In this document: positions 8,904-16,436 of the stretch, one piece after another | Position numbering within the stretch: the stretch's first letter is position 1 | Layout of the letters: every line of letters begins with the position of its first letter | Assembly: GCA_035556195.1 (NCBI GenBank) | Contig: DATMFK010000016.1 | Span: 62,001 to 126,000, forward strand | Direction: 5' to 3' | Source of the DNA: G016756615 sp035556195 | Lineage (GTDB): Bacteria > Pseudomonadota > Alphaproteobacteria > Rhizobiales > Rhizobiaceae | Length of the DNA stretch: 64,000 nt | Notes under the pieces: model-generated | Seen by the model: the letters and a program-made list of their open reading frames with translations, nothing else | Database searches by the model: none | What the model was told of the DNA's origin: nothing | Translations under genes and position numbers: made by a program

Positions 8904-9132
8904 GGCGAGGATCCTTTGGCTCGGGAGAATTGCGCCGCGCATTAACACACTTCGTCCGCCCCCGCCACGTTCGCGGCGCGAATTTTGCTGGCCGGTTTGC
9001 GTCCGACCCCACTTAGCCGATCGACGCCAGAGATGCGGCGGATTGGCGCCGCAGCCGCCTGCCCGCGCGGAGTGAAGTGCATTGGACAGGCCTTGGCGGC
9101 CCGGGCCTGGCGGCAGCTTGCGGAAATCGAAA

Positions 9133-9163
9133 GGGCCGCCCCGATCGGCGGCCCTTTTCTTTT
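9133..9163 (-). terminator. Intrinsic terminator after the L,D-transpeptidase gene
   Basis: An 8-base stem GGGCCGCC/GGCGGCCC (9133-9140 and 9147-9154) with a 6-base loop. The leftward transcript ends the stem in TTT then CGATTT; the + strand reads TTTTCTTTT, so it may work both ways. It sits 40 bases past the stop of the leftward gene. The rest of 8904-9132 shows no convincing gene. Confidence 0.75.
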
Positions 9164-9194
9164 CGGCTTTTGAGGGCTCTGGCCCGGACTGCGC

Positions 9195-10466
9195 TCAGAG
9201 TGCCGATATCTGCAGCTCGTCGACCCCATCGCGGCCGTAGATGTCGTCGCGGAAATGGACGACACCATCGCCCGTTGACCAGGCCGAGATGTAGGTGAAA
9301 TAGACAGGCACCGGCTCAGCGATCGCCACCGGGACACTTTCACCACTCTTGATGGTCTGCTCGAAGCGCTGGCGGTTCCAGCCCGGAGTATCGCGCAGCA
9401 ACCAGGTGACGAGGTCTCGCACGTTCTGCACGCGCACGCAGCCCGACGAATCGAAACGCATCAGCTTGGAGAAGAGGCTCTGCTGCGGCGTGTCATGCAT
9501 GTAGGTGGCATGCGGGTTCGGGAAATTGATCTTGACCGAGGCCATCGCGTTGATGGCGCCCGGATCCTGGCGGAAGCGGAACTTTGCCGCGTCCTCCGTG
9601 GACCAGTCGATCGTCGCCGGATCGATCTCGTTGCCGTCCGGCCCCAGGATGCGGATGGAGTTCTTGGCGAGGTACTGCGGATCCTTGCGCATCAGCGGGA
9701 TGATGTCCTTGCGAACGATCGATTCCGGCGCATTCCAGTACGGGTTGATGATGACTTCGTTGATCTTGGAATTGAGGATCGGAGTCTGACGATCGATCTT
9801 GCCCACGATCGCTGTATGGCGAAGCACGACACGACCATTCTCCACCGCTTCGATCTGTGCGGCCGGAACATTGACCATCACGAAACGATGGGGAAGCTCG
9901 CCCGCGGTCATCTCGCGCAGGCGCTCGAGATTGGTCTGAAGCTGGCCGAGGCGAATGGGCGCAGCAACGTTCATCGCCGCGTAAGTATATTTGCCCATGA
10001 CACCGTCCGAGGGAAGCCCATGGCGCGCCTGGAAGCGCTTCACGGCCGCATCGACATAGCTGTCATAGGACGGGCTGATACCTGCGCGCGTCGAAAGATC
10101 GCCACCAATCATCAAACGCTTGCGCAACACCTCGACGTCCGGGTCCGACACGCCGAGCTGAAGCTTCTTCGTGTCGGGAACGAAGGGCCAGCCGCCCTGG
10201 GCGACGATGCCCGAATATTGGCCGATGGCCTGCTCGACATAGGAAACCGTTCCGAGACTGAAAATCGGCAGGTGGGAGGCGACTTTGGTACCGGACTGGC
10301 TGACGCTGGCATCGAACTGGTCGTCCCAGTTGCCACGACGAGGCGAACTCAGAATGTCGCCGACCACGTCCTGAGCATTCGCTGCACCTGCAAAGGCGGC
10401 GGCGGCCATCGCACCGGCGCCGGTAAGGAACAATCGGCGGTTTGCTTTCATGGACATTCCAGACAT
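9195..10466 (-). CDS. L,D-transpeptidase, YkuD/YcbB type (LdtP-like)
   Basis: Periplasmic cell-wall enzyme, 423 aa. It starts with a Tat-like signal (NRRLFLTGAG, residues 9-18, then an Ala-rich stretch ending near AANAQ). A peptidoglycan-binding-like domain follows (~105-165). The YkuD catalytic domain (~195-375) carries His324 and the nucleophile Cys343 in SSGCVRV. It would form 3-3 crosslinks or attach proteins to peptidoglycan. The MarR-type LdtR lies directly upstream; in Liberibacter and Sinorhizobium LdtR controls the adjacent transpeptidase LdtP, supporting the same pairing. ATGs at 10466, 10457 and 10451 are all possible starts. Confidence 0.9.
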   Translation of the reverse strand: MSGMSMKANRRLFLTGAGAMAAAAFAGAANAQDVVGDILSSPRRGNWDDQFDASVSQSGTKVASHLPIFSLGTVSYVEQAIGQYSGIVAQGGWPFVPDTKKLQLGVSDPDVEVLRKRLMIGGDLSTRAGISPSYDSYVDAAVKRFQARHGLPSDGVMGKYTYAAMNVAAPIRLGQLQTNLERLREMTAGELPHRFVMVNVPAAQIEAVENGRVVLRHTAIVGKIDRQTPILNSKINEVIINPYWNAPESIVRKDIIPLMRKDPQYLAKNSIRILGPDGNEIDPATIDWSTEDAAKFRFRQDPGAINAMASVKINFPNPHATYMHDTPQQSLFSKLMRFDSSGCVRVQNVRDLVTWLLRDTPGWNRQRFEQTIKSGESVPVAIAEPVPVYFTYISAWSTGDGVVHFRDDIYGRDGVDELQISAL

Positions 10467-10503
10467 CGTTTCGTTCTCAGGCCCCGCATCGGGAAAATAT
10501 CCG

Positions 10504-10528
10504 CGCCAACCTTAATATTTCGCCAACC
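10504..10528. promoter_or_regulatory. Direct repeat CGCCAACC x2 upstream of the transpeptidase
   Basis: CGCCAACC occurs at 10504-10511 and again at 10521-10528, flanking an AT-rich TTAATATTT stretch, 38-62 bases upstream of the transpeptidase start. The 17-base start-to-start spacing and the AT-rich centre suit a regulator or promoter site. LdtR binding is a guess. Confidence 0.35.
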
Positions 10529-10691
10529 ATAGCAGGCGAGGACATGATCAAAGCGGCGCGAGAGAATCCCCTCCCCTCGGCAAAAACAGCCACTGCGAAA
10601 CGCGAGCGGCAGCATGAGACTTTCCTTGGCCATCCGAATATGGCGGCAGAATGGCCGGCACAACACACGAGGTTGTGAGAGGCTGAAATGA

Positions 10692-10715
10692 AACCGGCGC
10701 CTCTCGACGCCGGTT
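10692..10715 (-). terminator. Hairpin terminator after ldtR
   Basis: Stem AACCGGCG/CGCCGGTT (10692-10699 and 10708-10715) with an 8-base loop, 25 bases beyond the ldtR stop. On the leftward transcript it is followed by TTTCATTTC. It would separate ldtR from the transpeptidase gene, implying a separate promoter in 10467-10690. Confidence 0.65.
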
Positions 10716-10739
10716 CATGCCACCAAGCACCTCTATCGG

Positions 10740-11255
10740 TTACATCCGATAGGCGATCGTATCGTTCCAGAAGCGGTCGAGACGCTGGAGCGCCCGGTTC
10801 ATCTGCTGGAACTCTTCGGTATTGATCCCGCCGACCTGCTCGATCGATCCGATGTGGCGTTCGTAGAGACGCGCCACCACCTCCGCGACTTCCTGCCCCT
10901 TCGCGGTCAGGCTGACGCGGACCGAGCGCCGGTCGATACGCGAGCGCTGATGATTGATGAAGCCGAGATCGACAAGCTTCTTCAGATTGTAGGAGACGTT
11001 CGAGCCGAGATAGTAGCCGCGCGAGCGCAGCTCACCGGCGGTGAGTTCGGCATTGCCGATATTGAACAGGAGCAGCGCCTGGATCGCGTTGATGTCGCTG
11101 CGACCGTTCCTGTCGAATTCATCCTTGATCACGTCGAGCAAACGGCGGTGAAGTTTTTCAACAAGCTGCAAGGATTCCAAGTAAAGGGAACGGATCGCGT
11201 CGCGGCGTTCATCGGCTGCAACGGCGGGCTTCGCCGCCTGGCGCGTATTGATCAT
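10740..11255 (-). CDS. ldtR: MarR-family transcriptional regulator LdtR
   Basis: Cytosolic DNA-binding protein, 171 aa. A winged-helix domain spans ~45-125: recognition region ELRSRGYYLGSNVSYNLKKLVDLG, wing RSRIDRRSVRVSLTAKG. Long helices at both ends are for dimerisation. The Tyr-Tyr-Leu-Gly-Ser-Asn-Val-Ser recognition helix is characteristic of the LdtR group described in Liberibacter and Sinorhizobium, where it activates an adjacent L,D-transpeptidase. Here the putative target is the next gene downstream on the same strand. The ATG has GAGAGG nearby. Confidence 0.85.
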   Translation of the reverse strand: MINTRQAAKPAVAADERRDAIRSLYLESLQLVEKLHRRLLDVIKDEFDRNGRSDINAIQALLLFNIGNAELTAGELRSRGYYLGSNVSYNLKKLVDLGFINHQRSRIDRRSVRVSLTAKGQEVAEVVARLYERHIGSIEQVGGINTEEFQQMNRALQRLDRFWNDTIAYRM

Positions 11256-11649
11256 GGTTTTAGCCTCTCGTTTGTCGCCTTGGTGATTTTCTTTTTGCTT
11301 CTCACCTTGGGATCGACCCTATCGAATACCCATAAAATTCGACTTAAACGTCAGGCTTAACAGGGCCTTACCCCGGCCGACCTCACTCGGAGGCTTAACG
11401 AACGGTCACCGTGAACGAGAAAATTAACCCTGCCGTGGCGGAGACCACGCCGAGCCCAAATTCATGCAATTCTGGAGGATCAGCTGGCTGGGCACGGAAG
11501 CGGCCGGCCGGAGGCGTATTCCGGAATGGCCGCAGATTGGAGCCGACAGCTGACTGACGGCTTTTGACGTCCAGAGGATGGATATGGCGCAGCAGCGATT
11601 GAAGCGGCCGATCGAGGATCAAAGTTGCGACTGCATCGCCGAACACCGT
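11256..11649. other. 394-base intergenic stretch, no gene seen
   Basis: Lies between the ldtR start and the cupin stop. A low-complexity 83-codon frame on the minus strand (11395-11646) has no family features or ribosome site and is not called. The right part probably holds the cupin transcript end; the AT-rich left part (11280-11345) is the likely ldtR promoter. No clear hairpin or operator was recognised. Confidence 0.5.
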
Positions 11650-12180
11650 TTAGGTTTCGTGCTGGGCGTCGACCAGCACGGACATCAGAAGTGCATCCTC
11701 GGTGCCGCGATTGACCCAGGCATGATTGGTGCCGCGCTGAATGACCACGTCGAACGGCTTGAGGTCTCGCTCTTCCTTGTCGAGCACGAGCGTGATTTGA
11801 CCTGACAGCAGCACGATGTAGTCCGTGGTCGATGAGCGGTGCATGGTTTCATGCCGGGAAGTGTCAGGCTGAAGGTGCTGCGAACGCATGGCGGCGAACC
11901 ACTGGTGGGCGGCCTTCTGACGCTCATCGCGGGACAAGTGGGCGGATTGTGATTCCGGAGCAATCTGAAAGAAGCGAAAGATGGTACCGCCCGGCGGCGG
12001 CTCGATGCAGTCGGACCGTCTGGCAAGATCCTCGGGAGAATTGTGGTCGTGCTTGCCGGCGGGTGTCTGCCACAGCTCAGTGAGCACCGTGATCGTATGG
12101 TCGGCGATCCCGTCGAAAAGAACTTCAGACTTGCCGTTCGGGTCGTTTGCCGTGACGATCCGTCTAATTTGCTTGAGCAT
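11650..12180 (-). CDS. Cupin-domain protein
   Basis: Predicted cytosolic protein of 176 aa with one cupin domain in the C-terminal half. The segment TDYIVLLSGQITLVLDKEERDLKPFDVV (given here only as ~residues 123-150 with core VLLSGQ) and the following RGTNHAWVNRG are cupin motif 1-2 equivalents; His157 in NHAW and His115 in RHETMH are possible metal ligands. The catalytic role is unknown. It is last in the leftward run after the BKACE gene, separated by 215 bases, so it may be part of the same catabolic unit or independently transcribed. Confidence 0.75.
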   Translation of the reverse strand: MLKQIRRIVTANDPNGKSEVLFDGIADHTITVLTELWQTPAGKHDHNSPEDLARRSDCIEPPPGGTIFRFFQIAPESQSAHLSRDERQKAAHQWFAAMRSQHLQPDTSRHETMHRSSTTDYIVLLSGQITLVLDKEERDLKPFDVVIQRGTNHAWVNRGTEDALLMSVLVDAQHET

Positions 12181-12395
12181 GTTGTCCTCCTGTTCGATTG
12201 TGCACGCCTGTTTCTCGACCGCGTTCCCCTATGGCGACCCGGACCAGCATCCCCGCAGCAACCGTCTGAAGGGTTTTTTGGCAGCGGCGCTCCGCCAAAG
12301 ATACCCCCCGGAATTGAACGGTCGGCGAGATCGAACAGCTGGCGTCCAACCCGGTTGGTCACTGCGGGCAAGTGACCTGGCGCCTCTTACGGTTC

Positions 12396-13334
12396 TCAGA
12401 AGTTGACGTTGGCGCCGCCCTTCAGCGACAGGATTTCTCTCGCATCGTCCGGCGTAGCCACCTCCAGTCCCAGGCCTTCGATGATTCTGCGCACCATATG
12501 CACCTGGTCGGCACTGCATTTGGCGAGCTTACCCCTGCCGGCCCACAGCGAGTCCTCCAGACCGACGCGCACATTCCCACCGAGGGCGGCCGCCTGAGCC
12601 GCGATCCTGAGCTGGCTGGCGCCAGCACCCAGAACGGACCAGCGGTAGTCCGAGCCGAACAGCCGATCGGCAGTCCGCTTCATATGCTGCACGTCTTCCG
12701 GATGCGTGCCGATGCCGCCTAGGATGCCGAACACCGATTGAACGAAGAACGGCGGTTTGACGAGCCCGCGATCGGCGAAATGCTTGAGATTATAGAGGTG
12801 AGCGATGTCGTAGCACTCGAATTCGAAGCGCGTGTTGTTTTCGTAACATGTCTTTAGGATGAACTCGATGTCCTTGAACGAGTTCCGGAAGACGAGATCC
12901 TTGGTTGCTTCAAGATGCGACTTCTCCCAATCGAACTTGAAGTCCTTGTACTTGTCGAGCAGGTGGAAGAGGCCGAAGTTGATCGATCCCATATTGAGCG
13001 AGGCGACTTCCGGCTTGAGCAACTGGGCGGGGAGGACGCGCTCCTCCACCTTCATGTAGGGACTGCCGCCCGTGGTGATGTTGATGGCAGCGTTCGTCGC
13101 CTGTTTGATTTGGGGTAGGAACTTCATGAAGGCGTCCGGGGTCTGATCCGGCTTGCCGTTCTCGGGATCGCGGGCATGCAGGTGGAGGATCGCGGCACCC
13201 GCCTCGGCCGCCCCCAAGGCGTCGTCGATGATCTGCTGCGGCGTGATCGGGAGGTATTTCGACATTGACGGTGTGTGGATGGCGCCTGTTACGGCGCAGG
13301 TGATTATGACTTTGCCTGATGCAGCTTTGGACAT
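12396..13334 (-). CDS. Beta-keto acid cleavage enzyme (BKACE/DUF849)
   Basis: TIM-barrel Zn enzyme of 312 aa. BKACE proteins cleave a beta-keto acid with acetyl-CoA to give acetoacetate plus a new CoA ester. Metal ligands are visible: His51 and His53 in LHLHARDPENG, and Glu260 in VRVGLEDSLW. TTGGSPYM and NMGSINFG are further family blocks. It starts at ATG 13332-13334 with GAGGTCC upstream, 33 bases after the dehydrogenase stop. A 3-hydroxy-acid dehydrogenase followed by BKACE is the same logic as carnitine catabolism (3-dehydrocarnitine cleavage), but the importer here is sugar-type. The actual keto acid is unknown. Confidence 0.88.
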   Translation of the reverse strand: MSKAASGKVIITCAVTGAIHTPSMSKYLPITPQQIIDDALGAAEAGAAILHLHARDPENGKPDQTPDAFMKFLPQIKQATNAAINITTGGSPYMKVEERVLPAQLLKPEVASLNMGSINFGLFHLLDKYKDFKFDWEKSHLEATKDLVFRNSFKDIEFILKTCYENNTRFEFECYDIAHLYNLKHFADRGLVKPPFFVQSVFGILGGIGTHPEDVQHMKRTADRLFGSDYRWSVLGAGASQLRIAAQAAALGGNVRVGLEDSLWAGRGKLAKCSADQVHMVRRIIEGLGLEVATPDDAREILSLKGGANVNF

Positions 13335-13367
13335 GAGCTTGGACCTCGAATGCTGGGGGGGGGTGAA

Positions 13368-14312
13368 TCAGGAGCCGATTTTCTTGGCCGCTTCACGCTT
13401 GTGGGCGACGAGCGCCATCAAGCGGCGGTCACGCCATTCCTGCCGTTCGACGAGTTTTTCGGCAGGCAGCTTCGACCGTCGATCCCTTTCGATCCTATCT
13501 AGGACAGCGCCGCCCCAGTGGGCGCGGTGCTGCGTGCTGGGCCAGAGATTCTCGTAGAGGCTCTCGTAGCGCTCGACGTAGTCGCGCACGCCGCCAGGCG
13601 CGTTCAGGTCGATGGTCTCGAACGGCCCGATGAAGGACCAGCGCAAGGCCAAGCCGTCGCGGATGCCGATGTCGATGTCGTCGACCGAGGCATAGCCTTC
13701 GTCGACGAGGCGAAAAGCCTCCTCCAGCAATGCACCCTGAAGGCGGTTCATGATGAAGCCGTCGATCTCGCGCTTCATAACGAGCGGCGCCTGGCCCGAG
13801 GCCCGAAAAAAGGCCACGGCGCGTTCCATGACCTCTGAAGAGGTCCAGGGCGCGGGCACGAGCTCGGCTGCCGGAACGAGATATGGCGGATTGATAGGGT
13901 GAGCGACCAGACAGCGCTCGCGACCGGCAAGATGCGCCGTGAAGGCGGACGGAAGCAGCGCCGAGGTCGAACTGGCAAGCACCGCATCGCGGGGAGCCTT
14001 CTCGTCAAGCATCGAGAACACCGTCCTCTTCAAGTCCAGCTTCTCGGGCGCATTCTCCTGCACGTGCACGACGCCTTCGAGCGCCTCGTCAACGTTGGAG
14101 CTGGTGGAGATACGGCCCAGCACCTTATCCGGACCGTCATTCAGCAGCCCGTTTGCCTCGAGATCCGGCAAAAGCCCCGCTATGTAGTCTCGGGCGATTG
14201 CCGGAGCATCCGGCGCCGCGTCCCATAGAACCACGTCGTGTCCCGCGCGAGCGAAGGTGATGGCCCAAGCGCGGCCAATGAAGCCGCTTCCGATGATCGC
14301 TACACGGGACAT
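13368..14312 (-). CDS. 3-hydroxyacyl-CoA dehydrogenase-like NAD-dependent dehydrogenase (lambda-crystallin / carnitine dehydrogenase type)
   Basis: Cytosolic dehydrogenase, 314 aa. N-terminal Rossmann domain with GSGFIGRAWA (8-17) and an Asp in LWDAAPDA, indicating NAD preference. Catalytic region has SSTSALLPS and HPINPPYLVPAAELVP; the C-terminal 3HCDH domain runs from ~190. This subfamily includes L-gulonate 3-dehydrogenase and L-carnitine dehydrogenase, which oxidise free 3-hydroxy acids. It likely makes the 3-keto acid that the BKACE enzyme 33 bases downstream cleaves. That spacer contains a run of nine identical bases (G on the + strand, 13355-13363). Confidence 0.85.
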   Translation of the reverse strand: MSRVAIIGSGFIGRAWAITFARAGHDVVLWDAAPDAPAIARDYIAGLLPDLEANGLLNDGPDKVLGRISTSSNVDEALEGVVHVQENAPEKLDLKRTVFSMLDEKAPRDAVLASSTSALLPSAFTAHLAGRERCLVAHPINPPYLVPAAELVPAPWTSSEVMERAVAFFRASGQAPLVMKREIDGFIMNRLQGALLEEAFRLVDEGYASVDDIDIGIRDGLALRWSFIGPFETIDLNAPGGVRDYVERYESLYENLWPSTQHRAHWGGAVLDRIERDRRSKLPAEKLVERQEWRDRRLMALVAHKREAAKKIGS

Positions 14313-14354
14313 ATCGATTCCTTTGGCACTGGTTTCTCAATCAGTTCGGTCGGC

Positions 14355-16436
14355 TCAGCTGCGTCGATCCCTAAGGGCGATGATCGCGCCCAAGATGACC
14401 ATCCCGTAAAGGATCGACCGCGTGGAGGTCGGAATGGTCGTGCCGGCGAGCAGCATCTGAAGGGCAGTCAGCAGGATGACGCCGCCGAGCATCCCGATGT
14501 AGGAACCGCGGCCCCCAGTGATCAGCGCACCTCCGACGACCACCACCGCGATCGAGGGCAGCAAATATTCGTCGCCCATGCCGAGGCTGGCCTGGCCGGA
14601 AAAGCCGGTGAGCAGAATGCCCACCATTGCCGAGCACAGGCCGGAAAGCATGTAGACGGCAATCACCGTCCGCTTGACGGGAATTGCAGAAAGCTCAGCT
14701 GCCCGCTCGCTGTTTCCAATCGCATAGACACGCCGGCCGAAACCGGTTCGCCCCAGCAACGTCATCGCTGCCAAGGCGAAAAGCAGCACGAAAGGCACCA
14801 CGGGCGTAATTCCGAACACGCGCGTGGTCATGAACGCACGGAGCATGGGCGAGGAGAACCCGTCAGGTGTGCCACCCGAATAGAGCATTGCCACTCCCTG
14901 CAGCAGTCCGTTGACCGCAAGCGTCATGACGATCGGAGACAGGCCGAGCGCGACGATGCCGAAGCCGTTGAGGAACCCGATCAGCAGTCCGACGCCGAGC
15001 ACGGCCGGTACCGCATAGAGGAGGGCCGCGTCAGAACCGCTCACAAGGCCGGCCAGCAATATCCCGCACAGGCCGATCGTCCACGGGATGGATAGGTCGA
15101 GTCCGCCAGTGAGGATCACGGTCCCCTGGCCTAGCGCCAGGACCGCGAGGAACGACGACAGGACGATCAGCGAATTGTAGTAGTTGAAGTTCAGCAGCGT
15201 GTTGCCGAGCACATACTGCGTCACGAGCAGCACCCCGATGAAACAGACATAGGCTGGCAAGGCATAACGGATGACCTCCGCATGGCGCGTCGCGAAAGGC
15301 GCCATTGCGCTCTCCGGCCGGGCCGGCGATTTGTCGCTGCGGATATCCGCCAGCGACAATTTGCGTGGCGAGAGCGACAATTGCGCGGGCAATATGCCCT
15401 CCCGCCAGGCGGCGAACCGCCCCAGCGCCTGCCGGATATTCCGGGCCAGCACCGATCTGCGGTGTGCAGACGCGCTCAGAACAGCCAGAAGGAGGATCGT
15501 GCTCTCGGCAATGGTCGAGTAGTAAGCCGACACGTTAAGCACGAGCAGGATGTTGACAATGATCATCAGAACATAGGCGCCGAGCACGGAGCCCGTGAGC
15601 CCGCCACGCCCGCCGCCGAGTAGGGTTCCGCCCACGACCACCGCCGCGAACATCTGCAGCAGCATCGGATTGCCTACGAGCGGGTCGCCGGCGCCCGTCT
15701 GGGCGCTGATGAACACGCCCGCCATGCCGTAGAAACCGCCTGCGATCACATAAACGGCGAACTGGACCAGCCGCGTCGAGATGCCCGCCGAACGCGCACT
15801 CTCCATGTCACCACCGACGGCGTAGATGGCAAGACCGAGCTTGGTGCGTTTCAGCCAATACCAGAACAGCAGTAGGACGAAGATGACAGCCACTGACATG
15901 GGGACCCAGTCGGGGACGAGGTCGCCGATCAGCATCTCGGACAAGCTGGGCTCGATCATGCCTCCAGGCTTATCCATCACGATGAGGGTAACGCCCTGCA
16001 GGATGAACATTGTCGACAGCGTCACCACGATCGATTGCAGGCGCAGGAAAGCGACGAAGAATCCGTTGAAGGCTCCCACGAGCAGTCCGATACCCACTCC
16101 GACCGCGCCAAGTGTCCATGGCGATACAGACCCGCCAGCCGGGAATGAGGCCAACGTGACATTGACCAGGGAGATTATCGCGGCCGCCGAAAGGTCGAAA
16201 CCGCCAGCCAGAATGACAAGGGTCTGCCCCATCGCGGCGATGGCCAGGGTGGCCCCGCTCGTCGTCATCTGGGAAATGTCGTAGTAGCCAAGTGGCATCG
16301 CGCTGAGATTCGCGACGATGGCGAAGAGCACGAGGAAGGCAACGAAGGCCGTGATGAGCCCGCGATGGCGGCCGATCCGCATCCCACCGGCGCTCGCGGC
16401 CCGCGTCTCCAATTTGTCGGACGTCGCTACGCTCAT
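14355..16436 (-). CDS. Fused tandem ribose-type ABC permease (two BPD_transp_2 domains)
   Basis: A 693-aa membrane protein containing two complete RbsC-like permeases in series. The first spans ~25-325 (GGFDLS at ~78-83, GNPMLLQMFAAVVVGGTLLGGGRG late). The second spans ~385-690 (GGLDLS, then YLLPSIAVVVVGGALITGGRG late). A charged ~50-residue linker joins them (~330-375). Most sugar importers of this class use two separate permease chains; here both halves of the channel are covalently linked. The ATG overlaps the ATPase stop (ATGA). With the ATPase and binding protein upstream it forms a complete importer of an unknown sugar-like substrate. Confidence 0.88.
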   Translation of the reverse strand: MSVATSDKLETRAASAGGMRIGRHRGLITAFVAFLVLFAIVANLSAMPLGYYDISQMTTSGATLAIAAMGQTLVILAGGFDLSAAAIISLVNVTLASFPAGGSVSPWTLGAVGVGIGLLVGAFNGFFVAFLRLQSIVVTLSTMFILQGVTLIVMDKPGGMIEPSLSEMLIGDLVPDWVPMSVAVIFVLLLFWYWLKRTKLGLAIYAVGGDMESARSAGISTRLVQFAVYVIAGGFYGMAGVFISAQTGAGDPLVGNPMLLQMFAAVVVGGTLLGGGRGGLTGSVLGAYVLMIIVNILLVLNVSAYYSTIAESTILLLAVLSASAHRRSVLARNIRQALGRFAAWREGILPAQLSLSPRKLSLADIRSDKSPARPESAMAPFATRHAEVIRYALPAYVCFIGVLLVTQYVLGNTLLNFNYYNSLIVLSSFLAVLALGQGTVILTGGLDLSIPWTIGLCGILLAGLVSGSDAALLYAVPAVLGVGLLIGFLNGFGIVALGLSPIVMTLAVNGLLQGVAMLYSGGTPDGFSSPMLRAFMTTRVFGITPVVPFVLLFALAAMTLLGRTGFGRRVYAIGNSERAAELSAIPVKRTVIAVYMLSGLCSAMVGILLTGFSGQASLGMGDEYLLPSIAVVVVGGALITGGRGSYIGMLGGVILLTALQMLLAGTTIPTSTRSILYGMVILGAIIALRDRRS

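Noticed and set aside
8942..9346. 134-codon minus-strand frame between glyA and the L,D-transpeptidase
   Set aside because: It runs through the terminator hairpin and into the end of the transpeptidase gene in another frame; Ser/Arg-rich, no ribosome site or family features.
11395..11646. 83-codon minus-strand frame after the cupin gene
   Set aside because: Low-complexity composition, no family resemblance, no ribosome site.
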